From Cydia pomonella (taxonomy: Eukaryota > Arthropoda > Insecta > Lepidoptera > Tortricidae): a stretch of 64,000 nt of DNA. Shown in pieces: positions 1-13,800 of this stretch (its first letter is position 1; the number at the start of each line of letters is the position of its first letter). The stretch is from assembly GCF_033807575.1 (NCBI RefSeq), contig NC_084717.1, forward strand, positions 7,379,692 through 7,443,691. Direction: 5' to 3'. The notes below the pieces were generated by a model that was not told the DNA's origin, searched no databases, and saw only the letters and a program-made list of their open reading frames with translations. The position numbers and the translations under genes were made by a program.

Positions 1-1582
1 AGACACATGCTTGAACAAATTAGTTCTGCTAACTATTTCAACGGTGATAAAACAATACCGAAAATCAAACTCCATTTGCATCAGGTTCCCTGAACATTTT
101 TTGTTCTAACAAACAATGTCAAATATTTGGACATGCTATGAAATAACAATGATTGCGCAATCATTGCTACATTCGAATAACAATATAGAGTATTTTAGGC
201 TTCAATTGTGGCGCCTACGTATAATGAAGCATAATAATGATTGAACATGACCAGTGATTGTTAATAATCGATCTATTAACATTATTGTTTATTATGCGTT
301 TAGACAAACTGTGTTGTTAAAATTGATACAAATGTTTTCCCCGGCACGAATCCCACGATCTATTAGGGCCCTTCACAAGAGTTGGATTTCTAAAAATCCG
401 TCCTTTGCAAGAGAGCTTACGTATAGGGACGTGATGCCCCTAAATTTTGTAGTTGGCCGAGTTCAGTGGTTTGCATTAATGATTGATCGAGGGCCATCCC
501 TTTTACACTTTTACTTAATTCGATATCTACATTTAAAAATATGAGGGAGGTACTTTGAAGTCCGCTCGGTTCATATTTTAATCTTTATTAAATTGTTTTT
601 TTATTTTATTTAGAAGTACCTACTGTGAGATATATCACCACGTACAACATATTCATTAAACAAATAGCCCGGGCTTTATCGGAACTATTAATTAAGGAGA
701 AACCAAATTTATAGCCGCCATAATTTTAAAAGATTAGCAGACGCTCGCGGAATCCTTATTTAAAATTACATCCTTTGCAAAGCATATTGTATAAGATTTA
801 GTATCAGGGAACAATGGGAATATAGAGATATTGACTGGGAACGTGTGTTCGTAATCCAGGACGCGTGGCGATTTCATTACGACGGCTAATAAGCACTTAT
901 TAATGTCGCCCACCGACCCGCTTTCTATGACATAATCGACACCCGCCGTTTCATCTAATATTTATTGCACGTCACACCGAATGACAGCAATTTGATATTA
1001 CAGCATTAACATGGGAACGGCTGGCCGGAATATATGAAATCGGTTATTGTCTAAATTACAATGAGGTTATTATTGTAATTTATTTAGTGAATTTCTCTAA
1101 TAATTGTAGTATTAAATTTGGAGCTAATCCAACTAGGTATCGGAAATAGTGGCACAGTTGGTGCTAATAATTCGAATTATCTACAGTCTATTAAACCAAT
1201 TATTGGATACCGTTTTCAGCGAGTAATATATATTTGCCAAACTCACAAATTACGAGCTTACATAATATTGTAAATTTTCAGTAAGGGTCACGAATCTATA
1301 CTACCAAAATTATATCTACTCCGGTATAAATACAGTACTAATTTTGATACTAAATAGTGTGTAATTAAGTAGGTATAATGGAAAAAAGAGAACTGCTATC
1401 ACGGTCAAGAAATGTTCGTTTTTGTTTAGTTTAGTTTTTGTTAACTTGGAAACGAGACCATTTCTTGATTATTCCCAATCAAGCTCTTGTAAGTGTTCTT
1501 GTCTTGTCATTCACTCTTCTTTGGTTGTTCTTACTGGATATATTCCCTACACAATCACTATTAACTCTTCATTTATTTCTAG
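1..1582. other. Upstream intron (no gene seen)
   Basis: AT-rich DNA without a Sema exon, a tRNA or a clear repeat. It should be the intron before exon a, since that exon starts mid-codon. Bases 600-1560 show no coding-like codon pattern. Confidence 0.6.
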
Positions 1583-1813
1583 AACCGAACTTCGTTGGCT
1601 CCTTCGACGTCGGCGAGTACGTGCTGTTCTTCTTCCGCGAGACGGCAGTGGAGTACATCAACTGTGGCAAGGCGGTGTACTCGCGCGTGGCGCGCGTGTG
1701 CAAGCGCGACACCGGCGGCAAGAACATCCTCAGCCAGAACTGGGCCACGTACCTCAAGGCGCGCCTCAACTGCAGCATCCCTGGGGAATTCCCATTCTAC
1801 TTCAACGAGATAC
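1583..1813 (+). CDS. Sema2a: Sema2a exon a: Sema domain (…PNFVGSF to FYFNEI)
   Basis: The first exon visible in the window follows a pyrimidine-rich acceptor ending in ctag and starts with the last two bases of a split codon. It encodes a Sema-domain segment with [33 protein letters not shown] and [15 protein letters not shown], which is highly typical of semaphorins. NCS is a potential N-glycosylation site. Third codon positions are nearly all G or C, in sharp contrast to the flanking AT-rich intron. It ends at C|GTGAGT, leaving one base for the next exon. No earlier Sema exon is recognisable in bases 1-1582. Confidence 0.93.
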
Positions 1814-4800
1814 GTGAGTTATAAATAATTATATTGGGGGATGGGATTGGATGAATTAGATAGGAGATAAATGCTATGTTAATGGGTGAATCAACTTTTA
1901 GAACACTGATTTCGTGTCCCTAGACTCCCTAGCAAAGAAAAATCGATTTTTCAAAAACCATGTTGATTTTTTACTTTTTTGTTTACACTGGCATTATTGG
2001 ATGCATAAGTATTTAGTTAACACATTAAAATTAACAAATTGATTAGAACTCATACAAAATTGGTTAAATTTATTTTTACTCTACGATCAATATAATAATA
2101 ATAATAAAGTTCTTTATACAGATAACTACGATCCACATATTGTTAGTTACATATTTCTTTGATTTACTTATGACTAAGGTTAGTAGGTTTATAATAAACA
2201 TGTGAATTAAATCAAATTAAATTAAATAGTTAACTAAATTAAATTAAACTGGCGTCTATTCCTGGATCAGCACTGATCGCCTCCACTTGAGACTGCACAG
2301 CACCGATTCATGTGCGGATAGTCCAGTCTGCTCGAGATCATTTTCAGGATACTGTTGGTGCTAGCTCTCACCCTGCGCACCAGGGAGGCACATCTCTTTC
2401 GTATTGTTGCGTAAAAACAATCTACATGTGCTTCTGCAAACATCCCTGATGCACCACAGGGTCGAGGCAGCCCCATCAGTACCCTAAATGCGTTGTTGTA
2501 TTGTACTCGGAGGGCATTGTAACCAGTCTTGGTGTATTATATTTTTTTTTATATAACGATAGGCAGGCGTTTGACCACGATCTCACCTGATGGTAAATGA
2601 TGATGCGGTCTACGGTAGAGCACGCTTACCTATGAGATACCCATTTACCCTAGCCTTGAAGAGACCCAGATTGTACTCATGCGGAAACACAGACTCGGGC
2701 AGGGCATTCCACTCCTTGGCAGTTCGCATAAGAAATGTTGAAGCAAAACGCTTCGTGCGTATTTGTGGAATACCTACCATGAAGATATGCCGGAGTGCCG
2801 ATTGTCTGGTAGTCCGATGGTGGAATGGGGACGGAGGAATAAGGTTGTGCAGTTCCTCGGCACACTCTCCGAAATGTATCCTGTAAAAGATCGTATCTAG
2901 TCCACAGGCTGCATGTGTAGAAACTTGTACAGTACGCGCTGAATAGTGTAAGTTTTACGTCACGTGAACATCGTGCAAACCTGCGGGCAATCATATTTGC
3001 TCTTCGTATTTAATATTTTAGGGGCTACAGGGTGTTCAAGTTAACAAATCTTAGAACCATGGGTCCAAAAAATATGAAAAAAATCTTAAAATTAAAGCTT
3101 AGTAAACCTTTCAAGGAAATCTATAGCAAACCTGATCACTTAATCAGTTTTTGAGTTTTTGCAAAAACTTTATTTGACGGGCGGGTAACTACGGAACCCT
3201 ACACTGAGCTTGGCCCGGCTAGCTCTTGGCCGGTTTTTTTTTTGCTAGGGAGTCTAGGGACACGAAATCATTGTTCTAAAAATTGATTCACCCAAATCTA
3301 CTCATCCACACGACTTAAATATATTATATACATAAAAATAAAACTTAAAGTAAATGTTTTTTTAAAGAATTGAGCGATTAAATTTAATCAACGTTGAAAA
3401 TTGAAAGCTTGCTCAACAAAAGTGTATATAGTGCAGCCTTTTGTTTACGAACTTGTAGTTTCGTTTGCTAACAAAGCTGTGGATGTAAACACCCTCACCT
3501 AATCCCTACAGCGAGGGAATCTCAAGCAAACATTCAGTTCCGAACTCAAAAGTGTACGATTCTAACAGTCTAGCCGATTCGTTTGGCACTCCGGTCTTCG
3601 CAGACCGTGTTCATCCAATATTAAAGGCGGCGGGAGCCGCCACGGTTTTTCACGCGCCCCGCTACATTCCCTGCATAACTCATGAGAATGTAATAGGAAC
3701 ACTCAAGTGCTCAGTATTTGCTATAGGTGTGTTATTTACATGTCCGTTCAAGCGCCATTAGCAGCGTTTACGCGAGCGTCGCGTAATCGCTCTTTTCGGC
3801 GTGGGGATGTTTGTGCCCCGCACAGTTGGGTGCCTCTCTGAATCATGGCTACTCCACGGGGTCGAGACCGTTAGAAGCTGAACTGTCTGTGCTGTTTTCC
3901 TTTTGAAGTCTCAATTTGCTTTTTGAAGTTTCCAGGCTTTGACTGTGTTCCGACTAGCACAAAATGCTATTAGAATATGTTGGGTTTACAGGAAGGAAAT
4001 TGTGTTTTACTTGTAAATAGTAACTTAACTACAAACCTGCTTAGCAGCATATGATGTTTAAATTAATGTGATTCATAAATTAAATTGAGCTCTGATCGTT
4101 CTCCTTTGTAAGTATCTATAAGATCTTTAGATATTACAGTAATTTACACACTACACTACACATTATTTTCTTCAGTTTTCAACCGTGAAAATTAATCAGA
4201 GCGGTATGCAAGTAAATCATCTAAATCGGCTTTCATGTTAATGTACAGAAACATTAATATTAATTAAGCACAATTAGCTAAACTGCCTTCAAGCTAATTT
4301 TGCATTAAATATTTAATTCAGACAAATATACGTAAGACTAATTTGTCTTTGAAATTCGAGTCAAGCATTCGTTAATATTCACTGTTGACATTTATAATTC
4401 TAGACACAATTTAAATGGTCTCGACAACTTTTAGTGACAGCGAAGTGTAAAGTTCAGAGCCACAATTACAGTAGTTTAGTAGTCGACTCGCCACTGCCCC
4501 GACCCACTAACTAAACTATGAATAGATTATAGATGGCGCCTTTTGTTCCTCGTAGACAGGTGCCATTTCAATTAAGCTATAATTATAATTAAAAGAAACA
4601 CATTAAGGCTTTTAATCATAGAAAGAAAGATCACTAATTAAAGTTGTTGTATACTTTGTTGTCGTATATCGTATATACAATCAATTATTAATTAGTATTC
4701 TAAAAAATAACCACCACCACTATTCTACAAAAGACTTATTTTTATCGCTATTCATACCTTACTCTTTTTTCTTGTATGTCTTTGTGTTCCAATTAAAGAA

Positions 4801-7800
4801 ATTATACCTACCTAATTAGACTACGAGTAGATTTACCTCTACCTAGGTACTTAATATGACTAAATTATGCACATATTCTAATTGATTAAACGGAGCAAAG
4901 TTAAGATAGTAAGCCTTTCTCTAGTAACTTCATCGATTAGCAACCTAATTTCTTGACTTTCACTCGGTAAAAAAAAATCACGAACATACAACGTAGGTCT
5001 AAAATAAACCTTAAAAAATTGTAACAATTTTTGGATAAAAGCTAAGAATATGAAAATCTTGAAAAGTGCGCAATTTTATTTATAATTGAACTTATTGATT
5101 ACTTTTTTGTTAAAACTCACTAAAACTTCAAAAACAATTCAAAGACCTGATATCCGCATACCTACCATGAATATACAGTGAGAGTGAGAGAAGAACCTGA
5201 AGCCACCTTTTAAAAAAATCAGGCACTGCACGCAATACTATTTGACGTGACGTAGCATCCAAATATCTATTTTACAGTCCGAAATATACGATTGATATTT
5301 TATTTTATATATAGTATTTATATATAGTCTTAATCTTAAATTTGTTTGTTGTTTCACAGAGAGCATCTACAAGGTCCCTGGCGATGACAGCCGCTTCTAC
5401 GGCGTGTTCACAACCGCCTCCACCGGGCTCATGGGCTCCGCCATCTGCACGTTCACCATCGGCGACATCCAGAAAGCCTTCCAGGGCAAGTTCAAGGAGC
5501 AGGCCACGTCCAGCTCGGCCTGGCTGCCGGTGATAAGCAGTCGAGTGCCGGAGCCGAGGCCAGGGACATGCGTCAATGACACGTCGTCGCTGCCTGATAC
5601 TGTGCTCAATTTTATTAGGTATGTTTTATTAGTATTCAGATATTCTTTTATGATTTGAAGGTATAAAAGGCATTCGTGTCCAAAATCAATTTACACAATA
5701 AGCAATATTTTTCAATCCTGGTTGCATTCATAGATTACAAATGAACATTTCACAAATGGCTATTTTAATGGCTAATACTAGGAATGACAATTTCCTCAGG
5801 GATATATGGCGAGATTTCATAAAATAATTCAAGCCGCTTTCCAGTTCTGAGGTCAGTAGACAATGTTGTTGGCATGTATTTGCATATTCTTAAGAACACA
5901 TCAATATTTGAAGGAAAAGCTAAAGCAATTTATCGCGCCATACACGTATGAAGTGTTGGAAAACTTCGTTACATGTTTACTTCGTACATAATTGTTTACA
6001 AAGCCTTTGTTCAATAAGTACACACGCGCACTTAGAATGTTTAGTTTCCACGGATGGCAAGCTTTACAACGACCATTAATTAATTTGCAAAAATGTCGGG
6101 CGCCGGCGAGCGGGAAAAAACAAAAGCCACGGTTATTGTAACCGAGAGTCGGACGTAAACAAAGTTGAAAATCGTCACTTAAAAACGTGGAACACGAGTG
6201 CCGCCGGTCTCCGCGATCCCAGAATTCCACGCTCATTGAAATCTACAGACACTTTTATCTGACGACACGTCCTGTTAATTATCCGACGCTCTCACCCCGA
6301 GAGCGTTCAATTATTTTTTTTCCCACTTTTTCACGATCCTCATGTGGAAACGTCGAGATTTTAACACTCCACCTGAACCAGTCTGGCGAAAAATAATTTA
6401 TAAAAATTTTATTCATGCGAGTGAGAGTTTTAATTAAATGAATGAGTATTTTTGTTGTTAACGGTGGAGTAAAGGCTTTTATCTGATGACATTTGCGTCG
6501 TGCGACACTGTGATTGTCTGGCGGCGGAGGTCGATTCTGATACAATGTTTATCGAGGTTGTTTCCGCTCGCTCGCGACTCGGCTTTGATATCACCTGACT
6601 TCTGTTGTAAAATTATCGTAGGGAGTATAGATACAATGTTGCGAAACACTTCCCGACACCCTCAATTCAATGCAAATAGATATTGCAGTTTCTTGTGGCG
6701 GCTGATTTCAAAGGTTTCAATCTCTATACAAGGCGCTTGTCTTGGCACGATCAACACCATAAACAAAGGTACAAGATCGCAAGATGCATGTTGTATTTCG
6801 TTATCTGAGGACTTCGTTTGACCGTAAAAATTAAATATATTGCCTTTTTTTAATGAACAAGTATATTTTAATCTGAACTTATCTAAGTTTTTTGCATTGT
6901 CATCGAATCAAAATATTCTGACACAATACGAGTATTAAGACGATCAGCCGGCTTAGCCAAGGTGACAATCGCTAACGCTACGAAAGCGAAATGCTTCGTG
7001 TCTCTCTATCACTCTTCCCCATTAGTGCGACAGTGACAATTGCGTTTCGATCGCTAAGGAGCGTAAGCGATTTGCATGTTGGCTACGCGGCCTGACCCCT
7101 GTAAATAGGTGATACAAAATGTGAATGTGCCAGTTGCTACCTCTACCTTATCAGTTGGCATCTACAAACTTATTTAATTAGGACTTAAATAATGAAATCA
7201 GGCAGATGGCCTTTGGGTTTTTTAATACTTAATTTGTTACTAATCATTTTATGATTCTTGTAATCTAATGAAGAAAACTCGCTTTAATATCAGCTAACAA
7301 TATTCTTTATTATACTAGATCGCACCCGCTCATGGACACCGCGGTATCGCACGAGAACGAAAAGCCAATCTACTACAAGAGAGACCTGTTCTTCACGCGC
7401 CTGGTGGTGGACCGCGTCAAGGTCGATATGATGGGCCACCAGCTCGACTACACCGTGTACTATGCTGGCACAAGTAAGTTAATCCATAATAACTATAAAA
7501 GAATAGCCACTTACATCTTCGTCTGCGCAGAAGTCGTAAAACTAAGTGGAAATCGAACATAACACTGAGTACAAAATTTCATCGATCCAACGTCTCAGCG
7601 AATTGAAATTTTGGATGCTGATCATTTATTATATAAAAAATTTAAGATATATCAAGTTTATTGTTGTATATGTTCTAGCGACCGCTATACTTGATTTTAA
7701 GATTTGACTTAACATTTGTTCGAGAACAAACTTCTAGTACATATACCTTATGTTGTCACTTAAGTATTCGTACAGCCTCCAAGTAAGCGTGAGATAATCG

Positions 7801-10800
7801 ATTGTTTTTGGTCTTTACTGTATAAATGGTTTATTTAGTTTGCTTAAACCACTTGAGGTGCATACTCTGTTTGGTACTAGCTGGACCAATAAGCCAATCG
7901 CGTTAGATTGTGCAACCTCTCTCCTAATACGAGTATTTGTCTATCTAACTCTATTCTAGTCCCCCTTTAGTTGGGCACTCCACTTGAAACCGCACCGCAG
8001 ACTACTATTTTTTTTTAACGAGCCTATAAAGTGTCCCACTGCTGGGCAAAGGGCTCCCCCTAGACTTCTAATCTTCCCGATTAACTGCAGCATCCGTCCA
8101 GTTGCTGAGAAATGCGTCCAGGTCGTCCTGCCATCTCCTCTTAGGCCAACCATGCCGGCGTTTACGTTGTGTCACCCACTACGTGGCTAGTTTACGTCGT
8201 ACATGGCCTGCCCAGTCCCACTTTAGCCTGGCGGTTTTGACCCTAACGTCGACGATGCCTGTTTTGGTGCGCAGCATAGTGTTTCGGATCCGGTCGATTC
8301 TTTTCACCCCAAGCATGTTGCGCTCCATGACTCTTTGGCAAACCTTCAATTTGGTCTTTTTTTACTCGGTAAGGAATCAATCTATTATCGGACCTTACAT
8401 ATGCCAACCGCCCTACATTATAAATAATAATGTGTCTCATTAATACATATGCGGTTTCAAATTGCAGAATGATGCTCCTACTCATTAAGGCTGTATTTAA
8501 TGTAAACACACCTTTTCAACCGATGCAAACACAGAGCGTCAGCCAATGACTGCATAAATATATCCACAGTAGCATAGCTGCAATGAAACCAATTATACTT
8601 TCGCGCAATTAACCCGCGCGTATGTGTATGGCAAACGTCACGGAACGAGCACTCCAGCCAATCCTGTGCACGGCACAATCACATTCCAAAAGGAGTAGCC
8701 ACGAACAATAAGTCCGCATTCACTGCCACGGATACGGTAGCACATAAAATTTCATAAAAGCATACGAATTTAAAAACGACAACGCAGAGGGAAATTAAAA
8801 AGTGGAGGCGAAAGTGACTCAAAGGCCATAATTCGTCTAGCACGTGACGGCTGGACGTTTGGATTCTCGTCTGGATGCCATTCGGTTGCGCGCACACGGC
8901 TATCAAGCAGGGGATTTAGTTGAAAACGTGAAAAACCGATTAAAACATGATTGTTTGTAGCAAAATACCGGACGTTTTCCAAATTTTTGACAGCTTTACG
9001 ATTTATTGACTAAAAGCATGGACGTAAGCTTTTTTGTGCATTCGAGATAAGCTTGGAATCGGTACAGTGCATTTAAACATAGAAAATCATATCAACAGTG
9101 ATTTATTTAAGTTTGAAAAAACCAAGTACTCAGACACGTCAGTTCAGTAATACAGAATATTCAACGTAAATGTTTGATTATTATGAAACAACGGTAATTC
9201 TTGTAGCGTTAATACAGAAAGCTAGCTCGTAACGCGATTGTACAAGCTCACTCCTATAATGCGATGTAAACTGGGCATAAACTGAGTGGAAACATTATGC
9301 TCTGCACTCGCGCCAGCAACGGCTCGCCGGACTCGCGGCCGCACTGAGGCCCAGTTACCACAGATTACCTACCCATTAGAAGGAGAGTATAAGACGCTTT
9401 GTCGCTCACCACGGAATAACGCCCTGTCTATACTTTGAATATAAAAGTCTAATCCCTCATTTCAGTTGTATACACGTTTGTAAATAACCTGAAAATTATA
9501 AAAATTAAAATCTGCCGCTAAATAAGGGCTGGCCTAGTATAAAATGGTTTTGAGTGGTAAAGCTTCGGGTGTACTCTAAAATTATAAGAATTCCGATGTT
9601 TGCTGACCTCAGCTCTTCGTAGAAAATTCATAATGTGGAATCCACAGGAGGCGGTCATTACTCGTCACGCTGCACAAGCCGCATAAATTCCACGCGCCAC
9701 ACCAAACAACGCCTCCAAGTGGTAATTTTCGCCCATGTTGTTGCAATTTTCACCAATTTTCCCAGCAAAATCGTTCCAACCCGACCGCCTTCCCGTAACA
9801 CTGCAGAGTGGATTAAACTCACGTAGATATCTAACGAAGGGGGGGTTCGTTTACGGAACAACTTTTCCAAAAGGAGAGCTACGTTTGAGTTGGCGTTTGA
9901 AATGCTTGTGTGTAGAATATTAAATTGTTTAAACGTTCCCTTTGACGTTCCCTCCCGAGCTATATCCACGTACCGTAATAATTACTTTAACTTATCTACA
10001 CAATGTTACGATTATTATTTACACAATGTTACGATACAGCATCGCTTCCTCGTTCCGAACGCCCCCCTCATTACTCTGGCTTCTACAATAGTGTTTAATG
10101 CATTAGCCACCGGCACATTGCAATAAATACTCCCGCCGTGTACTTAAACCGCAAAGAGAAAGAAAAAGTAAATCCCCAAAAACTCGATGTTCTCGTACTT
10201 TACGCCGCTATTATTTACACTCGAGCGCAAAATAAGTTGCACGAAATTCCGGCCGTCACAAAGAGCTCGAGGCGTCCCGTGAAAAAGGACAGTTTACTCT
10301 TTCAATAAAGAATATGCTCGTGTACTAGCGTCTGCGAGTATATTGCCTCCCCGCTTAGCCCATTTTGAGTGCTTACCGCGTTATAATATGCATTAAACTG
10401 CACCGGCAGAGGCGGAAAGTTGCCGCGGCGCTCGAGGTGCTACCAGACAATGAGAAACGACCGCGTGATGCTCCTGCATTGCGGCCTGCGTCGCGGCGCG
10501 CGGGCGGGCGACGCGCGTTTATCCTTTCATTTCGTTTGTTTTATCACGCCTAAATCACTGTTGCTACAACTTTGAAACGTCCTCGTCTCCCCGCTCGATA
10601 AAAGTTTGACAGCGTCTGTCTTGTGCACACCCAGGCACGTGTTTGCCAGTGAAAGGGAACCGAGGTATCAAAGACGTTAAGAGTATTTAGAAGTTAAGGA
10701 AGTTAATTAAATTCCCCGAGTTAGACGTCAACGCCGAGACTCTTTAGTATCAAGGGCGCCTTTGTAAACAAATGAAGAACATATTAATGTTTGCATATCG

Positions 10801-13800
10801 GGCGAACACAGGCCCTACAACAAAATGTGTTGTGTTTATGCGCACCTATCAACATTTAAATAGGAACTCGAAATGTAATTATGAGGCGCCTTCGTATAAT
10901 GTATGTCACGGCGCACATTCGCAATAACATCCATTAAGAAACTCCTGAATATTAAATACTTATTTGGTTCCTACATTATCAACTTCTCACACTTGAGTAT
11001 TTGAAATAGCTTTTATGTTTCCTCCTGTTAGAAGCGATACAATTTATGGCGTACGACGGGTAGAGTAAACTTTTCAAATGGCGAAACAATTTCCCAAATC
11101 GGTCGCGCAGTTTCCTGAATTACCTCGCATAAACAAACGAACTCCCAAACTATTCGACTTGTACGTAATCCTCTCAGACACCGGAACTTATAATATGGGA
11201 AGATTTGTTACTTAATAACTGTTCCAGGGACGATATTATGAGAAAGCCGTAATTGATTTATAATTGAATGTTGCGAGATACCTCTATGTAATGGAACTAT
11301 TGCTATTTATTAAGTAGGTAATATAAACTTAGGGCTTTAAACTGAGCATTATGATTGATATTCAACGTTGCCACCAAACCGGTCGATCGACCGTCGGACT
11401 TCACTGATACCAAATTGTGAATGAGAAGGTCAAAAGCAAAAGAAGATCATTTTTTATCTTTATTTTTCTACATAATTTCCTTCTTTTCTATACATTTTAT
11501 GTACCTTATTTTTAATCCTTCTAAAAAAAATACTTTGTCTCGAAATGATTCACAGCAATCATTATCGCGTTATTGTCATCAAATTTAGTTCCAAGGATGT
11601 GCTCCTTTAATTTTGGAAATAAGTGAAAATTACTCGGAGTTAAAGTCTGGCGGGTAGGGATAACAGATATAGTGTCTTTGTTAATTTGGTTTAATATTCG
11701 TGGGACTCATTTTTCTGATGCTGTTTTAATCTCAATACATCTTTGAAGGTTGACTGCCCTAGGGCAGACCCTAATTAATGATTTCATTTAGTATTGTACC
11801 AAATGAAATCAGTAGTCAGGGTCTCTACATATTTACAGCTAGATCCGCCTCTTTTAAATTCAGCAACCCAGTAAGCGATCGTGGAATAGAGTACAGCATC
11901 AGTGCCAACACTCTCTTGAATATCCAAAAAAATCTTTGTTAGACTTTTCTTTTAGAGACGTATGTACAAATGTAGTGCATACTTGATTTCCATCGTATTT
12001 TCTCGGAAACATTCGTATTTTTCATGCTACTTCACTCAATGTTAGTACTTTTTGTACCGAGACTGACTAGAAAATGGAAAATAGTTATGCACTACAATTG
12101 TACTATTTTTTTTTTCTTCCATAATTGGACTTACTAACCGACTTGTTTCACAAAATAAGAACAGTTTAAATCGCTACGTATTCCTCACAATAGCAATTAC
12201 AGCCAGCCGCGCAGGTTACGAATCAATCAACGCTGTCGCATATCCAACGTGTACCCAAAAACAACGACGAGCCAAGCTCAGCAATTAGCCGCAAGAAATC
12301 AAATTGCAGACACGCGCTACGCTTTGATATGTGCATGCTGCCCGGTGGTACTATTAAAAACGATTTAAAATTCACAGTCGGCTTAACGGCCCAGTCCGCA
12401 CAGTTGGAAAATTCATAGCTATTTGATGACATAATTATGGAAGCTCAGAGTTGCCAAACGCTATGTCCTTTGATGTTTTGAAATGTAGTTACCAGCGTTT
12501 GGAAACGGCGAGCGGTCTGTGTGCTGCTCACGTTAACCCTGCTCCTGATTTTGTCATAATATGGCTAACAAATATTTGCAATAAACCCGTATATGGAACA
12601 TTATGTTACGGCCGGTATTTGATGTAAATGTAGTGCTTGCTCGATAACGCTCAAATTATGGACAATGCGCTGACCTGATTTTAAAGTACCTGGTTACCGC
12701 ATCGACTATAAAATTAGGTGTTACCTGCGCTATATTGTACTACATAGTTGATATTTAAATAAGTACGCTACTTTGTTACATGTTCCACGGTCCATAATAT
12801 TTATTTACGAGAAAAGTGTTCGCCACAAAGTTAGCGCACGCAATATTTCTGCTCTGCAGCCTAGGCGCTTTAAGTTCGAAATATTTATACCGCCATTGAA
12901 GTAATGTAGGCGATAACTCACAAAATAAGTTCCCATGCATAGATCATAGCGATACAGTTAGGATACTGGCGCTTACAAGTATCGGAAACCCATTTGGCTA
13001 AGTGCATGAAGTCCAAGTTTTGCCATAAACATGAAATGCGGACCGCGCAAAATGATATGCTAAGGTATGGTTGAGGTATCGTACCATCCGAAATACGTAC
13101 AGAGGCTTACGCGGCAATTGATGGGATCGCTCACAGTTTCTGCATAACTTGTGCGAAGAGCGCAAACTTTTCGGGAGAAAATTTAGTCCGGCCACGTCGA
13201 GCCAGCCTCTAATGGAAACGACTATAAGTAACTCTTTATTTAAACGCTGTGCCCAACGAATATCTTTATCTGAGATTCTTTTCTATCATGAACATATACA
13301 TCTACAGGGCTGCTACGTAGTACCTCGTTCAGATTGCGACTTTTGTATGGAAATTTACATACAGTGTACCGTGGTGTTCTTGATTATATATGTACTAGTA
13401 TTATTATATAAGATGCTAACAAATTAGTTGCCAATATTTTTACAGCTGATAGTACTCGGCTCCTGGAGCATATTTAAAAATATAAATTATTATAGGTGTT
13501 CAATGTTACGGCTACCGTGGCGGTGTAGTGCGTCTGGTATGTTTGCCGAGAACAGAGTAGATGACTTTTACGCTATAATGCGTAAAAGGCACTGGTCGTT
13601 TGTCGGGAGAGTGAGTGAATCGGCGAACAGCATTGTTAAAGAAGTGTATGCAACCTGCTACTATATGAGCAAGGTTTCCCCGCTGCACCTATTTAATTAG
13701 CTTTAATTTTAGCCTAGAGAAATTTAATTGTATATTTAATTTAATTGTATATTTGCGTTATTGTAATTTAATGGGTTGATACCTGAATAAATAACATTTT

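Larger units (their letters stand above)
1884..3293. mobile_element. TIR element with about 58-bp inverted ends, filled by nested repeats
   Basis: Left arm 1884-1942 (gggtgaatcaacttttagaa... ending cctagcaaag) and right arm 3235-3293 are inverted copies with only a few mismatches. Both carry ctagggagtctagggacacg in opposite directions. The inside holds LINE pieces (about 2217-3010) and a fragment of the 'acggaaccct' repeat (3017-3240). It lies in the Sema2a intron between exons a and b. No transposase is visible, so it is non-autonomous or gutted. Confidence 0.7.

Noticed and set aside
254..544. 96-codon open frame on the + strand
   Set aside because: AT-type codon use, no domain or signal pattern, inside presumed intron; no better than chance.
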